From contig CAZKEF010000015.1 in NCBI GenBank assembly GCA_964551735.1, forward strand, positions 1-64,000: a stretch of 64,000 nt of DNA, in the 5' to 3' direction. Both the position numbers and the translations under genes were made by a program. Positions 32,792 through 40,572 of the stretch are shown one piece after another. Numbering within the stretch: the stretch's first letter is position 1; the number at the start of each line of letters is the position of its first letter. The DNA is from DAOUAT01 sp964551735 (GTDB lineage: Bacteria; Chloroflexota; Anaerolineae; CG2-30-64-16). The notes under the pieces are model-generated. The model searched no databases, was not told where the DNA came from, and saw nothing but the letters and a program-made list of their open reading frames with translations.

Positions 32792-33997
32792 TTAGTTTTG
32801 TGCGGCGCTTGCTTTCGGCAGGTCGCGCCCGAAAAGGGCGAAGAACAGCGTGCCGGCCAAGCCGCAGCCGGCCGCCACCAGGAAATTCGTCTGCGGCCCG
32901 AGCTCCCACAGCCACGCGCCGCCGAAGGCCGCGAAAGACACGATCACGTCACGAATCAGGTAGTACAGTCCGAACATGCCCGCCTTCTGGTCTTCGGGCG
33001 CCAGGTCCATGATCAGCGCCTTGCGCGTCGGTTCGCCGAACTCTTTCAGCCCTCTGATGATGAAAGCGACGATCAGCAGCGGGAAGGAACTCGCAAACAG
33101 CAGGAACAGAGGAAACAGCGTGAAGTTGAGAAACGTGATCACCACGAACGGCTTCTTGCCGCCCCGGTCGGCCAGGTAGGCGACCGGGATGTAAACCAGC
33201 ATGGCGGTGATCATCTCGACCGTGGTGAGCAGGCCGAACTGGGGCGCCGACACGCCGACATTCTTCATGGCCCAGATCACCACGAACGCGTAGGGGATCT
33301 GCTCGCAGAAACGCACCAGGATGTCAGAGACCAGCAGGTTGCGCAGATCGGGCGAGATCAGGCGCACTAGGCGCAGCGGATTGGCATCGGCTTGGCTTCG
33401 TCTGGGCGGCTCATCAATCAGCAACTGCTGCAAAACCAGCGCCACTGCGGCCAACGCCAGGGCAACCACGAAGGCTGCGCGCACGCCGTCCCGCTCCCCC
33501 AGCCAGGCGATCAGCAGGCCGCCGACCATGGGGCCGAGCGCCATGGGGATCCGGCGCACCAGGGAATGGAGCGACACCCCCATGGTCCGCTTGTCCCGGG
33601 GCAGCGCGCCCGCGATCAGGCTCATGGTGGCAGGCAGCGACAACGCATCCCACGAGATGAACGCGACCGCGCCCAGGATCACCGCCTGCCATGCCGGCCA
33701 GACGATCACCACCAGGTAGCCAGCCATGGAGACCAAGTTGAAGACCAGCAGCGCCCGTTTATAGCCCAGTTTGTCGCTGAGGTAGCCGCCGGGGTATGAA
33801 TACAGTGCGCTCAACAGGTTGTCCATGCCGTTGAGCAGGCCGATCACGTAGGAGCCTCCGCCGAGGGCCAGGATGTAGATCGGCAGGAAGCGCTCGCCCA
33901 GCTTTTCACCCATCCCGACCAACACGACCATCGCCAGCAGGGCCGCAATGTTTTTGCGGAGGCCGAGGAAGTTGATCAGGCGGCGGCGTAAAGTCAT
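32792..33997 (-). CDS. MFS transporter
   Basis: A 401-aa major facilitator protein with 12 hydrophobic segments. The loop 2-3 signature is G-G-Y-L-S-D-K-L-G-Y-K-R, and its second-half counterpart is A-Y-L-A-D-R-G-G-K-K-P. Start 33997 has GGGGGA 9 nt upstream; the longer frame begins in repeat DNA. Next to the nitrilase gene on the same strand. The substrate is unknown; drug or metabolite export are both possible. Confidence 0.88.
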   Translation of the reverse strand: MTLRRRLINFLGLRKNIAALLAMVVLVGMGEKLGERFLPIYILALGGGSYVIGLLNGMDNLLSALYSYPGGYLSDKLGYKRALLVFNLVSMAGYLVVIVWPAWQAVILGAVAFISWDALSLPATMSLIAGALPRDKRTMGVSLHSLVRRIPMALGPMVGGLLIAWLGERDGVRAAFVVALALAAVALVLQQLLIDEPPRRSQADANPLRLVRLISPDLRNLLVSDILVRFCEQIPYAFVVIWAMKNVGVSAPQFGLLTTVEMITAMLVYIPVAYLADRGGKKPFVVITFLNFTLFPLFLLFASSFPLLIVAFIIRGLKEFGEPTRKALIMDLAPEDQKAGMFGLYYLIRDVIVSFAAFGGAWLWELGPQTNFLVAAGCGLAGTLFFALFGRDLPKASAAQN

Positions 33998-34121
33998 GTT
34001 GGTTGGTCCCCCTGGTGGGCGTACTGGGTGATGCATACTGCGTATTGCGTGCTGCTGCGTGACTTACCATCCGAGCGATGCGCGGTCGTGACGTGGCTTC
34101 ACGCATCGCGTGGCGAGGGTG
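33998..34121. repeat. Word-repeat gap between C-N hydrolase and MFS genes
   Basis: CGTACTGGGTGATGCATACTGCGTATTGCG and related words; the TGCGTATTGCGT word also occurs at 19325-19345. No gene seen. Confidence 0.5.
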
Positions 34122-35003
34122 TCACGTCTGGCGTTTTCCCGGCTCGAATCGGCTTCTGGCCGGCGTCAGGATGTTGCGGTAGGTCGCCAGGTTGCGGTCG
34201 GCCAGGTGGTCGAAGATCATCGGGCTGCTGGCCCCGTAGGTGATGCGTTTGATCGGGTCGGGATTCAGCTCGGCAAAGCAGACCTCCTCGGTGCCGCGGG
34301 CCTGGGCCAGCTTGTGCGCGATGGGGTCTATGATCATGCTGTGGCCGAAGTAGTAGTTGTTCCCCGCATCCGGCCCTACCGCGTTGCAGCCGACCATGTA
34401 GACGTGATTGTCGTAGGCGCGAGCGCGATTGGTCAGCTCCCAGATCTCAAACGACCGGGTCAACGCGCTGGGGCGGCAGATCACCTCCGCGCCCATGATC
34501 GTCTCGGCGCGGTAGAGCTCCGGGAAGTCGCCGTCGTAGCAGATGGTGAGGCCGATGTTCGCCAGCGGCGTCTCGACCACCACGGGGTCAACGCCGGCCG
34601 TGGTCCAGCCACCCAGCGCCAACCTTTCCGTGGGAAACGGGTGGGTCTTGCGATAGATGCCGAGGATCTCGCCGGTGGGCCCGGCCAGCGCCGCGCTGTT
34701 GTACACAACGCCGCGCTCGGCCCCGCGCTCGTACGCGCCGAAGACCAGGTAGATGCCTAGTTTCTGGGCGATCTCCTGCAGCGGCGCCGTCAGCCCGCCC
34801 GGCAGCGTGTCAACGCGATCCCACAACGCGTGCGGACCGACGTTGGGGACGAACGTTGTGGTCACCGTCTCGGGCAGGACGACCAGTTGCGCCCCGCTTT
34901 CCTCGACCGCACGTCGGGTCCACAAGACGGCTTTTGCGACATTGGCGGCCGCGTCCATCGGCACGCTGGCGAACTGGGCGCACGCTGCGGTGAAGCGTTG
35001 CAT
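34122..35003 (-). CDS. Carbon-nitrogen hydrolase (nitrilase superfamily)
   Basis: A 293-aa cytoplasmic hydrolase of amides, carbamoyl compounds or nitriles. The catalytic triad is visible: E in V-V-L-P-E-T, K in G-I-Y-R-K-T-H-P-F, and C in L-T-I-C-Y-D-G-D-F-P-E. Members include beta-ureidopropionase, N-carbamoylputrescine hydrolase and omega-amidase. The setting, with a purine-type permease and a cyclase-fold hydrolase, favours an amide or ureido substrate. No strong Shine-Dalgarno before the ATG. Confidence 0.92.
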   Translation of the reverse strand: MQRFTAACAQFASVPMDAAANVAKAVLWTRRAVEESGAQLVVLPETVTTTFVPNVGPHALWDRVDTLPGGLTAPLQEIAQKLGIYLVFGAYERGAERGVVYNSAALAGPTGEILGIYRKTHPFPTERLALGGWTTAGVDPVVVETPLANIGLTICYDGDFPELYRAETIMGAEVICRPSALTRSFEIWELTNRARAYDNHVYMVGCNAVGPDAGNNYYFGHSMIIDPIAHKLAQARGTEEVCFAELNPDPIKRITYGASSPMIFDHLADRNLATYRNILTPARSRFEPGKRQT

Positions 35004-35081
35004 GGTCGGCTCCTGGTTGCTGGAAGCTGGATACTGGATGCTGGATGCCGGATGCGGATGAAGGTCCCCAGCTTCCAGCTT
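35004..35081. repeat. GCTGGAAGCTGG-type word repeat
   Basis: GTTGCTGGAAGCTGGATACT, GGATGCTGGATGCCGGATGC and CCAGCTTCCAGCTTCTAGC fill the gap between the cyclase stop and the C-N hydrolase start. The same words occur inside xdhC, the hydroxylase large subunit and the GT39-like gene. Confidence 0.65.
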
Positions 35082-35957
35082 CTAGCTTCGAGTAGACAGC
35101 GCGTTGATCCGCTCCACGTGCGCCGGGTTGAACGCGTCGCCGAACTTGGTGATGCCCATGGTTTCTTTGAGCTGCATCAGCTCGTCGTACTCGTCATCTT
35201 CCACGAACGCTACGCAGCGGCCGATGGAGCTTTCGCCGTCCACGAAGCGCCAGGGGAAGAAGCCGACCGTGACGCGGCGGTTCAGCAGCAGGTCAATCTC
35301 GCCGCCGATGCATTCCGCGTGGATGATGTGGTCGGGGAACATCTCGATGTGCATGAGCTGGTACTTGGAGTCGTCGAAGCGTTCCTCCAGGCTGGCGCCA
35401 TACTTCTTGCGGAAGTGCGCGTCGGCCTCCTTGGCTTGGCGGGGCATCCACTGGCGGATGATGGTGTTCATCGGGTGATCCGCGCTGCCGCAGTCCACGC
35501 CGATCCATTTGATCTGTTTCTGCTTGGCCCAGACCGAGAACTCGCGGTCAGGGCCGGGGTGCTGCACCATGTAGCGGATCTCGTCAGCCGTGGGCATGTC
35601 CCAGCCGAAGTGGTGATAGCCGGTGTGGATGATCAGGATGTCACCCTGGCGCACCTCGACGCGCGCTTCGATCATCTGCGGCGTGTAGATGTCGTAGTTG
35701 CCGCAGACGTCGGAGAGGTCCACGATGGCCGCGGGCCCCACCAGGAAGTCCATCTCCAGGCTGGCGATGTCTTTGCCGGGCGTGTAGAAGTGGATCTCGC
35801 CGTCGAGATGTGTGCCCAAGTGGTTGGAGTGGGTCAGCAACTGGCCGTTGGCGCCGTTGGGCGCCAGCCGCTTGAAGTACTTGACCTGCAGCGGCTCATA
35901 GGTGGGCCATGCCGGCGTGCCGATACCGAGCGGGATGGTGAGGTCTATGATCTTCAT
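35082..35957 (-). CDS. Cyclase-family (kynurenine-formamidase-like) metal hydrolase
   Basis: A 291-aa protein of the cyclase superfamily that hydrolyses amide or lactam bonds with a metal centre. The signature H-L-G-T-H-L-D-G-E (H-x-G-T-H-x-D) lies near residue 46; later histidines in HTGYHHFGWD and an E near the C-terminus complete the usual ligand set. Relatives include kynurenine formamidase, isatin hydrolase and related amidohydrolases. Co-directional with and 78 bp from the C-N hydrolase, so both may act on one N-containing ring product. Substrate not determined. Confidence 0.88.
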   Translation of the reverse strand: MKIIDLTIPLGIGTPAWPTYEPLQVKYFKRLAPNGANGQLLTHSNHLGTHLDGEIHFYTPGKDIASLEMDFLVGPAAIVDLSDVCGNYDIYTPQMIEARVEVRQGDILIIHTGYHHFGWDMPTADEIRYMVQHPGPDREFSVWAKQKQIKWIGVDCGSADHPMNTIIRQWMPRQAKEADAHFRKKYGASLEERFDDSKYQLMHIEMFPDHIIHAECIGGEIDLLLNRRVTVGFFPWRFVDGESSIGRCVAFVEDDEYDELMQLKETMGITKFGDAFNPAHVERINALSTRS

Positions 35958-36041
35958 GGTCGTCAGATGTCTCCTTGATGGCGTATGGCTGATAGCGTAT
36001 GGCCGATGGTATCTCTGCGTCTCCGCATCCCCGCGTCACCC
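35958..36041. repeat. Short word repeats
   Basis: GATGGCGTATGGCTGATAGC, GCGTATGGCCGATGG and TGCGTCTCCGCATCCCCGCG; same word families as elsewhere. No gene. Confidence 0.4.
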
Positions 36042-36956
36042 CTACCGGCTGCCGAAGTCGGCGATGAAATAGATGCCCCAGGCGCCCCTGGCTACGCCGA
36101 TACCGATCTCAGTGGCTCGGCCCGACATGATGTTCTGCACGTGCGGATCGGCGCCGGGCGGCTCGTTCCACCAGATCGCCATGGCTCGCTCCACGTCCCG
36201 TGCGTTGGCCCAGTTCTCGCCCGACCAAGTTGCGAGGTAGCCGGCCCGCTGGAGTCGGGTCGCCAGCCGCGCACCATCGGCGCCGACGTGGCTGCCGCGG
36301 TTGCGCCGCGCGCAGTCTTCGGCGTGCGCCTGGGCCGCGGCCGCAAGCTGCTCGTTCCAGGCCAGCGCAGGCCGGCCACCGGCCAGGCGTTTCGCGTTGA
36401 TGCGGTTCAGCATGTCCAGGGCCATGGGGTCAATGGCGGCAGCTTCGAGGCTCGGAGAAGGCGCAGGGGCTGCAGGCTGTTGGGCGGGAACAACTGCCTG
36501 AACAGAGGCCAGCGCCGCTTGTGTGATGCCAGGGATGATCAGTTGTTGGCCCACCATGAGACGTCGGGGATCCACCCCGGGATTGGCGGTGAGCAGGTCG
36601 TCTATCGAAAGGCCGTAGTTGGCAGCGATATCCCAAAGGGTATCGTCGGGCCGCACCGTATGGGTGGCGCTGGCTGAGGCGGCTGGCGCTGGGGTCGTGT
36701 CGGGGATCGTGAGCATCTGGCCTGGGCGCAGGGCGCTTGGGTTGACGTTTGGATTGGCGGCTGTCAGTTGTGCAACCGTCATGCCGTATCTGGCCGCGAT
36801 ATCCCAGAGGGTATCGTTCGCGCGCACGGTGTAGGTTTCACCGGCCGGCGAGGGCGCAAAGTTCGAGGCTGCGTGTGCAGCCGGGGCCAGGACAGACATG
36901 ATAGTAACGACGAGCACGAGGAACAGCCTGCGAAAGCGGTTGTTTTTCGTGTACAT
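36042..36956 (-). CDS. Exported double-LysM CAP-domain protein
   Basis: A protein of about 304 aa. A signal peptide (about residues 1-29, ending A-A-H-A) is followed by two LysM domains (T-Y-T-V-R-A-N-D-T-L-W-D-I-A and T-H-T-V-R-P-D-D-T-L-W-D-I-A) that bind peptidoglycan, a Pro/Ala linker, and a C-terminal CAP/SCP domain (M-L-N-R-I-N-A-K-R, L-A-W-N-E-Q-L-A-A-A-A-Q-A-H-A, G-S-H-V-G-A-D-G, W-S-G-E-N-W-A). CAP domains of this type occur in secreted proteins of unclear enzymatic role. The ATG at 36956 follows a consensus promoter by 7 nt, so the mRNA is probably leaderless. Confidence 0.9.
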   Translation of the reverse strand: MYTKNNRFRRLFLVLVVTIMSVLAPAAHAASNFAPSPAGETYTVRANDTLWDIAARYGMTVAQLTAANPNVNPSALRPGQMLTIPDTTPAPAASASATHTVRPDDTLWDIAANYGLSIDDLLTANPGVDPRRLMVGQQLIIPGITQAALASVQAVVPAQQPAAPAPSPSLEAAAIDPMALDMLNRINAKRLAGGRPALAWNEQLAAAAQAHAEDCARRNRGSHVGADGARLATRLQRAGYLATWSGENWANARDVERAMAIWWNEPPGADPHVQNIMSGRATEIGIGVARGAWGIYFIADFGSR

Positions 36957-36963
36957 GCAGCAC

Positions 36964-36992
36964 ACTATACACAGCTTCGCCCGATCGTGCAA
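36964..36992 (-). promoter_or_regulatory. Promoter of the LysM-CAP gene, leaderless arrangement
   Basis: TTGCAC (36992-36987), 17 bp, TATAGT (36969-36964) on the minus strand; the ATG begins 8 nt after the -10 box, at the expected transcription start. Confidence 0.8.
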
Positions 36993-36997
36993 ATACG

Positions 36998-38392
36998 TCA
37001 CCCTTTCAACGCCTCAAATGCAGCCACGAAACACCCCTTTGGCGCCGAGACCAGCCCCGCGCCCACCATCCCGAGCCCCGGCTCTCGGTGCGCGATGCCG
37101 GTGTTCAGCCGCGGCGTAAGGCCCGTGCGCAGCACCTTGCGCACGTCAATGCCGACCGGCGTGCCGCGGAAGTTCAGGCTGGGGATGGTGAATGCTGGGT
37201 GCTCGCCCTGGGTGATCTCGTACATCTCCAGCGTGGCGTTGGTCGCATCGGCGGGCGCCCCGCCCACGAACTTGACGATAGCCGGCGCGCCCGCCAGCGC
37301 AAACGCGCCGATGCCGCCCGTCTCGGTGATCGCGCTGTCGCCGATGTCGGGGTTGGCGTCGGCGGCCGTATAGCCGGGCAGCCAGAGGCCGTCCACCATG
37401 GGCGCGGGCGCGCTGAACCAGCGGTCGCCCGTGGCGCTGACGCGGATGCCCCAATCGGTGCCGTTGCGGGCCATGGTCGTCACCAGCGTGCAGCCGGGGA
37501 TCTTTTCGGCCGGCAGCAGCATCGCCTTCATGGCCGGCATGGACAGGTTAAGGAAGAAGTGGTCGTTGCCGTCCATGAAGCGCAGCACCGCGGCCACGGC
37601 CGCGGGATCCGGCACGGCCTCAACCAGGGCCGGCGCGATGGCCCGGATAAACAGCGAAGTGCCGGCTCGGTTGCGGTTGTGGCACTCGTCGCCCATGTGC
37701 AACGCCTGTGTGATCATGCTGCGCAGGTCAATGGGCCCGCTGACTGCCAGGGCCGCTTTCAACGCCGGGTACAGCACGCCGTCCATCCACTTCAGCCGGC
37801 GGATCACCTCCGGCCCGTACGCGCCGTAGCGCAGCACCTTACCAAGGCCTTCGTTTTGGGTCGCGTAAGCGATGTGCCCCGTGGTCTCGTTCTTCACGAT
37901 GAACACCGGCATGGTGGGGCTGATGATGCCGGCCATGGGCCCGACTGCATTGTAGTGGTGGCACGGCGCGAACTCGATCTCGCCGGACGCAGCCAACGCG
38001 GCCGCCTCCTCCGGCGTCTCGGCCAGCCCCTCGTAGATCAGCGCACCCATGATGGCCCCGCGCGTCGGCCCGCACATGCGCTCCCAGGTGATGGGCGGCC
38101 CGCTGTGGGTGATCAGCAAGCGCGCGTTCCCCGATGGCGCGAAGCCGGGGATCACCTCACGGGCCAGGCCCATGCCCACCAGCAGCGGTCGGCCGGCCAC
38201 GATGCGGCGGTGCGCCTCCGCGTTGGCGGCCTCAATGTCCGCGCCGTCAGCGGTGCGTGTTAGCTCGACATAACCTTCGAGCGGCGGCCGCCAGTCCACG
38301 GCCACCGCCTCGACGCCCTGGGTCAGCAGGCTCTCGTGGAACGATTCCAGGCCGATGTTGATGGGTTTCATGGGTTGTTGGAAGAGGTGCAT
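36998..38392 (-). CDS. DUF1116 protein, YlbE/AllG-like
   Basis: A 464-aa protein of the DUF1116 family (E. coli YlbE). In E. coli the FdrA, YlbE and YlbF proteins have been linked to oxamate carbamoyltransferase activity in allantoin breakdown; I recall this assignment and cannot check it here. Conserved stretches include A-V-D-W-R-P-P, the G-P-T-R-G-A-I-M-G-A block, F-A-P-C-H-H-Y-N-A-V-G-P-M-A-G and H-M-G-D-E-C-H-N-R-N. Start 38392 is supported by GGGAG 7 nt upstream. fdrA lies 2.2 kb away on the same strand, separated by a DUF4037 gene and a toxin-antitoxin pair. Confidence 0.85.
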   Translation of the reverse strand: MHLFQQPMKPINIGLESFHESLLTQGVEAVAVDWRPPLEGYVELTRTADGADIEAANAEAHRRIVAGRPLLVGMGLAREVIPGFAPSGNARLLITHSGPPITWERMCGPTRGAIMGALIYEGLAETPEEAAALAASGEIEFAPCHHYNAVGPMAGIISPTMPVFIVKNETTGHIAYATQNEGLGKVLRYGAYGPEVIRRLKWMDGVLYPALKAALAVSGPIDLRSMITQALHMGDECHNRNRAGTSLFIRAIAPALVEAVPDPAAVAAVLRFMDGNDHFFLNLSMPAMKAMLLPAEKIPGCTLVTTMARNGTDWGIRVSATGDRWFSAPAPMVDGLWLPGYTAADANPDIGDSAITETGGIGAFALAGAPAIVKFVGGAPADATNATLEMYEITQGEHPAFTIPSLNFRGTPVGIDVRKVLRTGLTPRLNTGIAHREPGLGMVGAGLVSAPKGCFVAAFEALKG

Positions 38393-38521
38393 GGGTGCGC
38401 TCCCGTGATATCAATATCAGCTTTCAGCCGGTCTGTGACCGGCGTCGCAGGCGTTTTCCGGCCGCTTTTCGCCTCAAGACGGGGGTCACAGACCCCCAAC
38501 GAGCGAAAAACATGCCTGCTT
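38393..38521. repeat. Intergenic repeat with GGGGGTC/GACCCCC hairpin
   Basis: Contains TTTCAGCCGGTCTGTGACCGGC and the hairpin 38481-38487/38491-38497. The same TCAGCCGGTC word recurs at 40531-40540. No gene seen. Confidence 0.5.
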
Positions 38522-39751
38522 TCACTCAAACAACCGCCGCACAATCGCGCGCGGCGTGTTCTCCAGGATGTCCGTATTATCGCTGATCTGGTCAATCCCG
38601 CCAACCGGCGCGCGCTCGGCCAGGCGCCTGACCTCGGGGTCGGTGACGCGTGCCAGGATGGCCTCGGCAAAGCGCTCGCCACCGATCACTGGGAAGGGCC
38701 GGCCCCAGAACGGGCGGGCCTGCGCCGGCAGCGGCACGGTGATGCCCAGTGCGTTGTGTTTGGTGGCCAGGTGCTCGTAAGCCGCGGCCAGATATTCCCC
38801 GCGTGCTTGCCACGTCTCGGCGGCCAGCACACGGCGCAGGATCGGCGCCAATGCGGGCCCCGCGGCCAGCCGCATGAAGGCCGTGCCGAACCACTTCGCA
38901 TAGGGCGCGTACTGGCGCTCCATCAGGAAGCACAGCATCATCACATCACGCGCCAGTCGGCCCGCGATGAGCGCCGAACCAAGCTCGTCCCCGGCGTGGC
39001 CGGCGCGGCCCATCAGGTGCTCCTCCTGGCCGATGCGCCCCCAGCTTGCCGCCAACAGGTAGAGCCAAATATCGTGCGGGTAATACGCGAATCGCGCCAG
39101 CGCCTCCGCCAGCCCGATCCCGTCGTGATACATCGTCCCGCCAGCGAACGTGCGCAGCCGCTGCTGGGGGAACGACAGCCAGTCGGCGGCCGTCAGCGGC
39201 GTCTGGGGGACGCAGCCCAGGTAGTCGCGCGTGAACCCGGCGGCCGTGAAGAGTTCGACGCGGTGCTCGACCGGGCCTTCTTCGGTCGCTTGCATGTGCC
39301 GCACGCCGGGATCTTCGGGGACCGGCCCCGTGAAATTGGTCGGATAGCCCAGGAACCGGTGTGGCAGCCGCCAGCGGAAGGCCTCGTGGAGCGCTTCGCG
39401 ATAGCTTTCGTAATCGGCTTCGGTTAGGAATAGCATGGCCCGCGGCCCCCAGTGGTGGTCTGCCGACATGGGGGTGTCGAAGCCCAGCACCTCGGAGCCG
39501 GGGCCGATCAGCGCGGCGGCGTGCGGCAGGCCGGGGAACGCGTCGTCCAGCACGGGCCGCACCGCCTCCCAATAGAAGCGGCGGCACAGCGCCAGGCCAG
39601 GGATGAACGGGCCGTCGGCAGGAATGCTAACCGCTGAGGGCGTTTGGGGTGGAGGCTTTAGCTGATCACCGGGCATTTGCGCGTCAGGTAGCTGACCAGC
39701 TAAAGCCTCGAATCCGAACGTTTTTGGAGTGCCTGGGTTTTCAGCGATCAT
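38522..39751 (-). CDS. DUF4037 protein (predicted nucleotidyltransferase-like)
   Basis: A 409-aa protein. The block from L-I-G-P-G-S-E-V-L-G-F-D-T-P-M-S-A-D-H-H-W-G is the DUF4037 signature and resembles a nucleotidyltransferase active site (G-S followed by D-x-x-W-G). Helical regions with P-H-D-I-W-L-Y and Q-E-E-H-L-M-G-R follow. Function unknown. Residues 1-45 (A-L-A-G-Q-L-P-D-A-Q-M) are translated from a GAGGCTTTAGCTG palindrome and are probably not conserved; the true N-terminus of the fold is near G-P-F-I-P-G-L-A-L-C. The first ATG lacks a close ribosome site, so the start is uncertain. The promoter of the opposite RHH gene begins within 2 bp of this ATG. Confidence 0.78.
   Translation of the reverse strand: MIAENPGTPKTFGFEALAGQLPDAQMPGDQLKPPPQTPSAVSIPADGPFIPGLALCRRFYWEAVRPVLDDAFPGLPHAAALIGPGSEVLGFDTPMSADHHWGPRAMLFLTEADYESYREALHEAFRWRLPHRFLGYPTNFTGPVPEDPGVRHMQATEEGPVEHRVELFTAAGFTRDYLGCVPQTPLTAADWLSFPQQRLRTFAGGTMYHDGIGLAEALARFAYYPHDIWLYLLAASWGRIGQEEHLMGRAGHAGDELGSALIAGRLARDVMMLCFLMERQYAPYAKWFGTAFMRLAAGPALAPILRRVLAAETWQARGEYLAAAYEHLATKHNALGITVPLPAQARPFWGRPFPVIGGERFAEAILARVTDPEVRRLAERAPVGGIDQISDNTDILENTPRAIVRRLFE
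39652..39709. repeat. GAGGCTTTAGCTG palindrome inside the DUF4037 gene
   Basis: GAGGCTTTAGCTG (39652-39664) and CAGCTAAAGCCTC (39697-39709) are perfect complements. It is a member of the GGAATCGAGGCTTTAGCCGG family that also occurs at 52166-52226 between genes. Confidence 0.8.
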
Positions 39752-39752
39752 A

Positions 39753-39781
39753 TTGACACGTATGCCTCTAGAGTATATACT
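39753..39781 (+). promoter_or_regulatory. Promoter of the RHH/MazF pair with palindrome on the -10 box
   Basis: TTGACA (39753-39758), 17 bp, TATACT (39776-39781). The palindrome GTATATAC (39773-39780) overlaps the -10 box and could be the antitoxin's operator. Confidence 0.85.
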
Positions 39782-39813
39782 GCGAATATATGGTTATAGG
39801 AGGTCATATTGCT

Positions 39814-40089
39814 ATGTCTACCGCAACCACCATGCAAAGGATCATCGTCACCATGCCGCCGGACCTGCTGTCCCAGGTTGAAGAAGTGGCGACGAAGCTG
39901 AATTTCAGCCGCAGCCGGCTCATCCGGGAGGCGGTGGAACAATTTGTCGAAGCCGAGCGCCGCCAGGAGTTGCGCGAGCTGCTGAAAGAGGGTTACCTGT
40001 ACCGTGCCGAAGAGAGCCGTCAATTGGCACAGGAGTTCTTCATCGCAGAAAAGGAAGCCTGGGATCGTTACGCCCCGTGGGAGGAGTAG
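39814..40089 (+). CDS. Ribbon-helix-helix antitoxin
   Basis: A 91-aa protein of the CopG/MazE-like type: a beta strand (Q-R-I-I-V-T-M-P-P-D-L) and two helices (L-L-S-Q-V-E-E-V-A-T-K-L and S-R-S-R-L-I-R-E-A-V-E-Q-F-V-E) followed by an acidic-aromatic tail (A-W-D-R-Y-A-P-W-E-E) for toxin binding. GGAGG lies 11 nt before the chosen ATG. It ends 2 bp before the MazF-like gene. Likely neutralises it and autoregulates through the palindrome in the promoter. Confidence 0.88.
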   Translation: MSTATTMQRIIVTMPPDLLSQVEEVATKLNFSRSRLIREAVEQFVEAERRQELRELLKEGYLYRAEESRQLAQEFFIAEKEAWDRYAPWEE

Positions 40090-40091
40090 AG

Positions 40092-40448
40092 ATGGCAAGG
40101 GAGTATCATCGCGGCCAAATCTACTACGCCAATCTCGATCCCATCGTCGGGCACGAGCAAGCAGGCTACCGCCCTGTGTTGATCATCCAGAACGATACGG
40201 GCAACGCGTTTTCTCCAACGGTCATCGTAGCCGCGCTCGCCACCACGTTGCCTCCCAGGCCCTACCCGACAGAAGTGCGGGTCCCATCTGGAACGGCTGG
40301 CCTCAAGCAGGACTCTGCGATCAGGCTGGATCAGATTCGCACCGTAGATAAGTCCCGCCTGGAGCGCTATCTCGGTCAACTGGACACGACGACCATGCAC
40401 CGGGTGGATGAAGCCATCAAGATCAGCCTGGGCTTGACGCCGGTGTGA
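40092..40448 (+). CDS. MazF/PemK-family endoribonuclease toxin
   Basis: A 118-aa protein of the CcdB/MazF fold: R-G-Q-I-Y-Y-A-N-L-D-P, then G-H-E-Q-A-G-Y-R-P-V-L-I-I-Q, and later P-T-E-V-R-V and L-K-Q-D-S-A-I-R-L-D-Q-I-R-T. These toxins cut single-stranded mRNA at short motifs; the arginine in G-Y-R-P is the usual catalytic residue. GGAGGAG lies just before the start. Forms a two-gene unit with the RHH protein. Confidence 0.93.
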   Translation: MAREYHRGQIYYANLDPIVGHEQAGYRPVLIIQNDTGNAFSPTVIVAALATTLPPRPYPTEVRVPSGTAGLKQDSAIRLDQIRTVDKSRLERYLGQLDTTTMHRVDEAIKISLGLTPV

Positions 40449-40572
40449 GCTCAGGGGTTGTAAACCCCTGCCTGAAACTGAGAAGCGGCCTCAGCCGCTC
40501 GGTTCCAGGCCCTGCGGGGCCTCTTCACGTTCAGCCGGTCGGTTTTCAACCGCTGGAACGTGGCTTATGCGC
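40449..40572. repeat. Intergenic repeats between MazF and fdrA
   Basis: Contains GGGGTTGTAAACCCC (a short hairpin) and pieces with AAGCGGCCTCAGCCGCT and TTCAGCCGGTCGGTTTTCAA. No gene seen; the two flanking genes converge here. Confidence 0.5.

Noticed and set aside
34830..35978. A 382-codon plus-strand ORF over the C-N hydrolase and cyclase genes
   Set aside because: Spans two real genes on the other strand; no recognisable motif.
37088..38263. A 391-codon plus-strand ORF over the DUF1116 gene
   Set aside because: Antisense to a clear DUF1116 protein, with Arg/His-rich translation typical of shadows.
38522..39751. The DUF4037 protein as the third oxamate carbamoyltransferase subunit (YlbF/AllH, DUF2877)
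   Set aside because: The G-S-E-V-L-G-F-D block belongs to DUF4037; no DUF2877 signature is visible.
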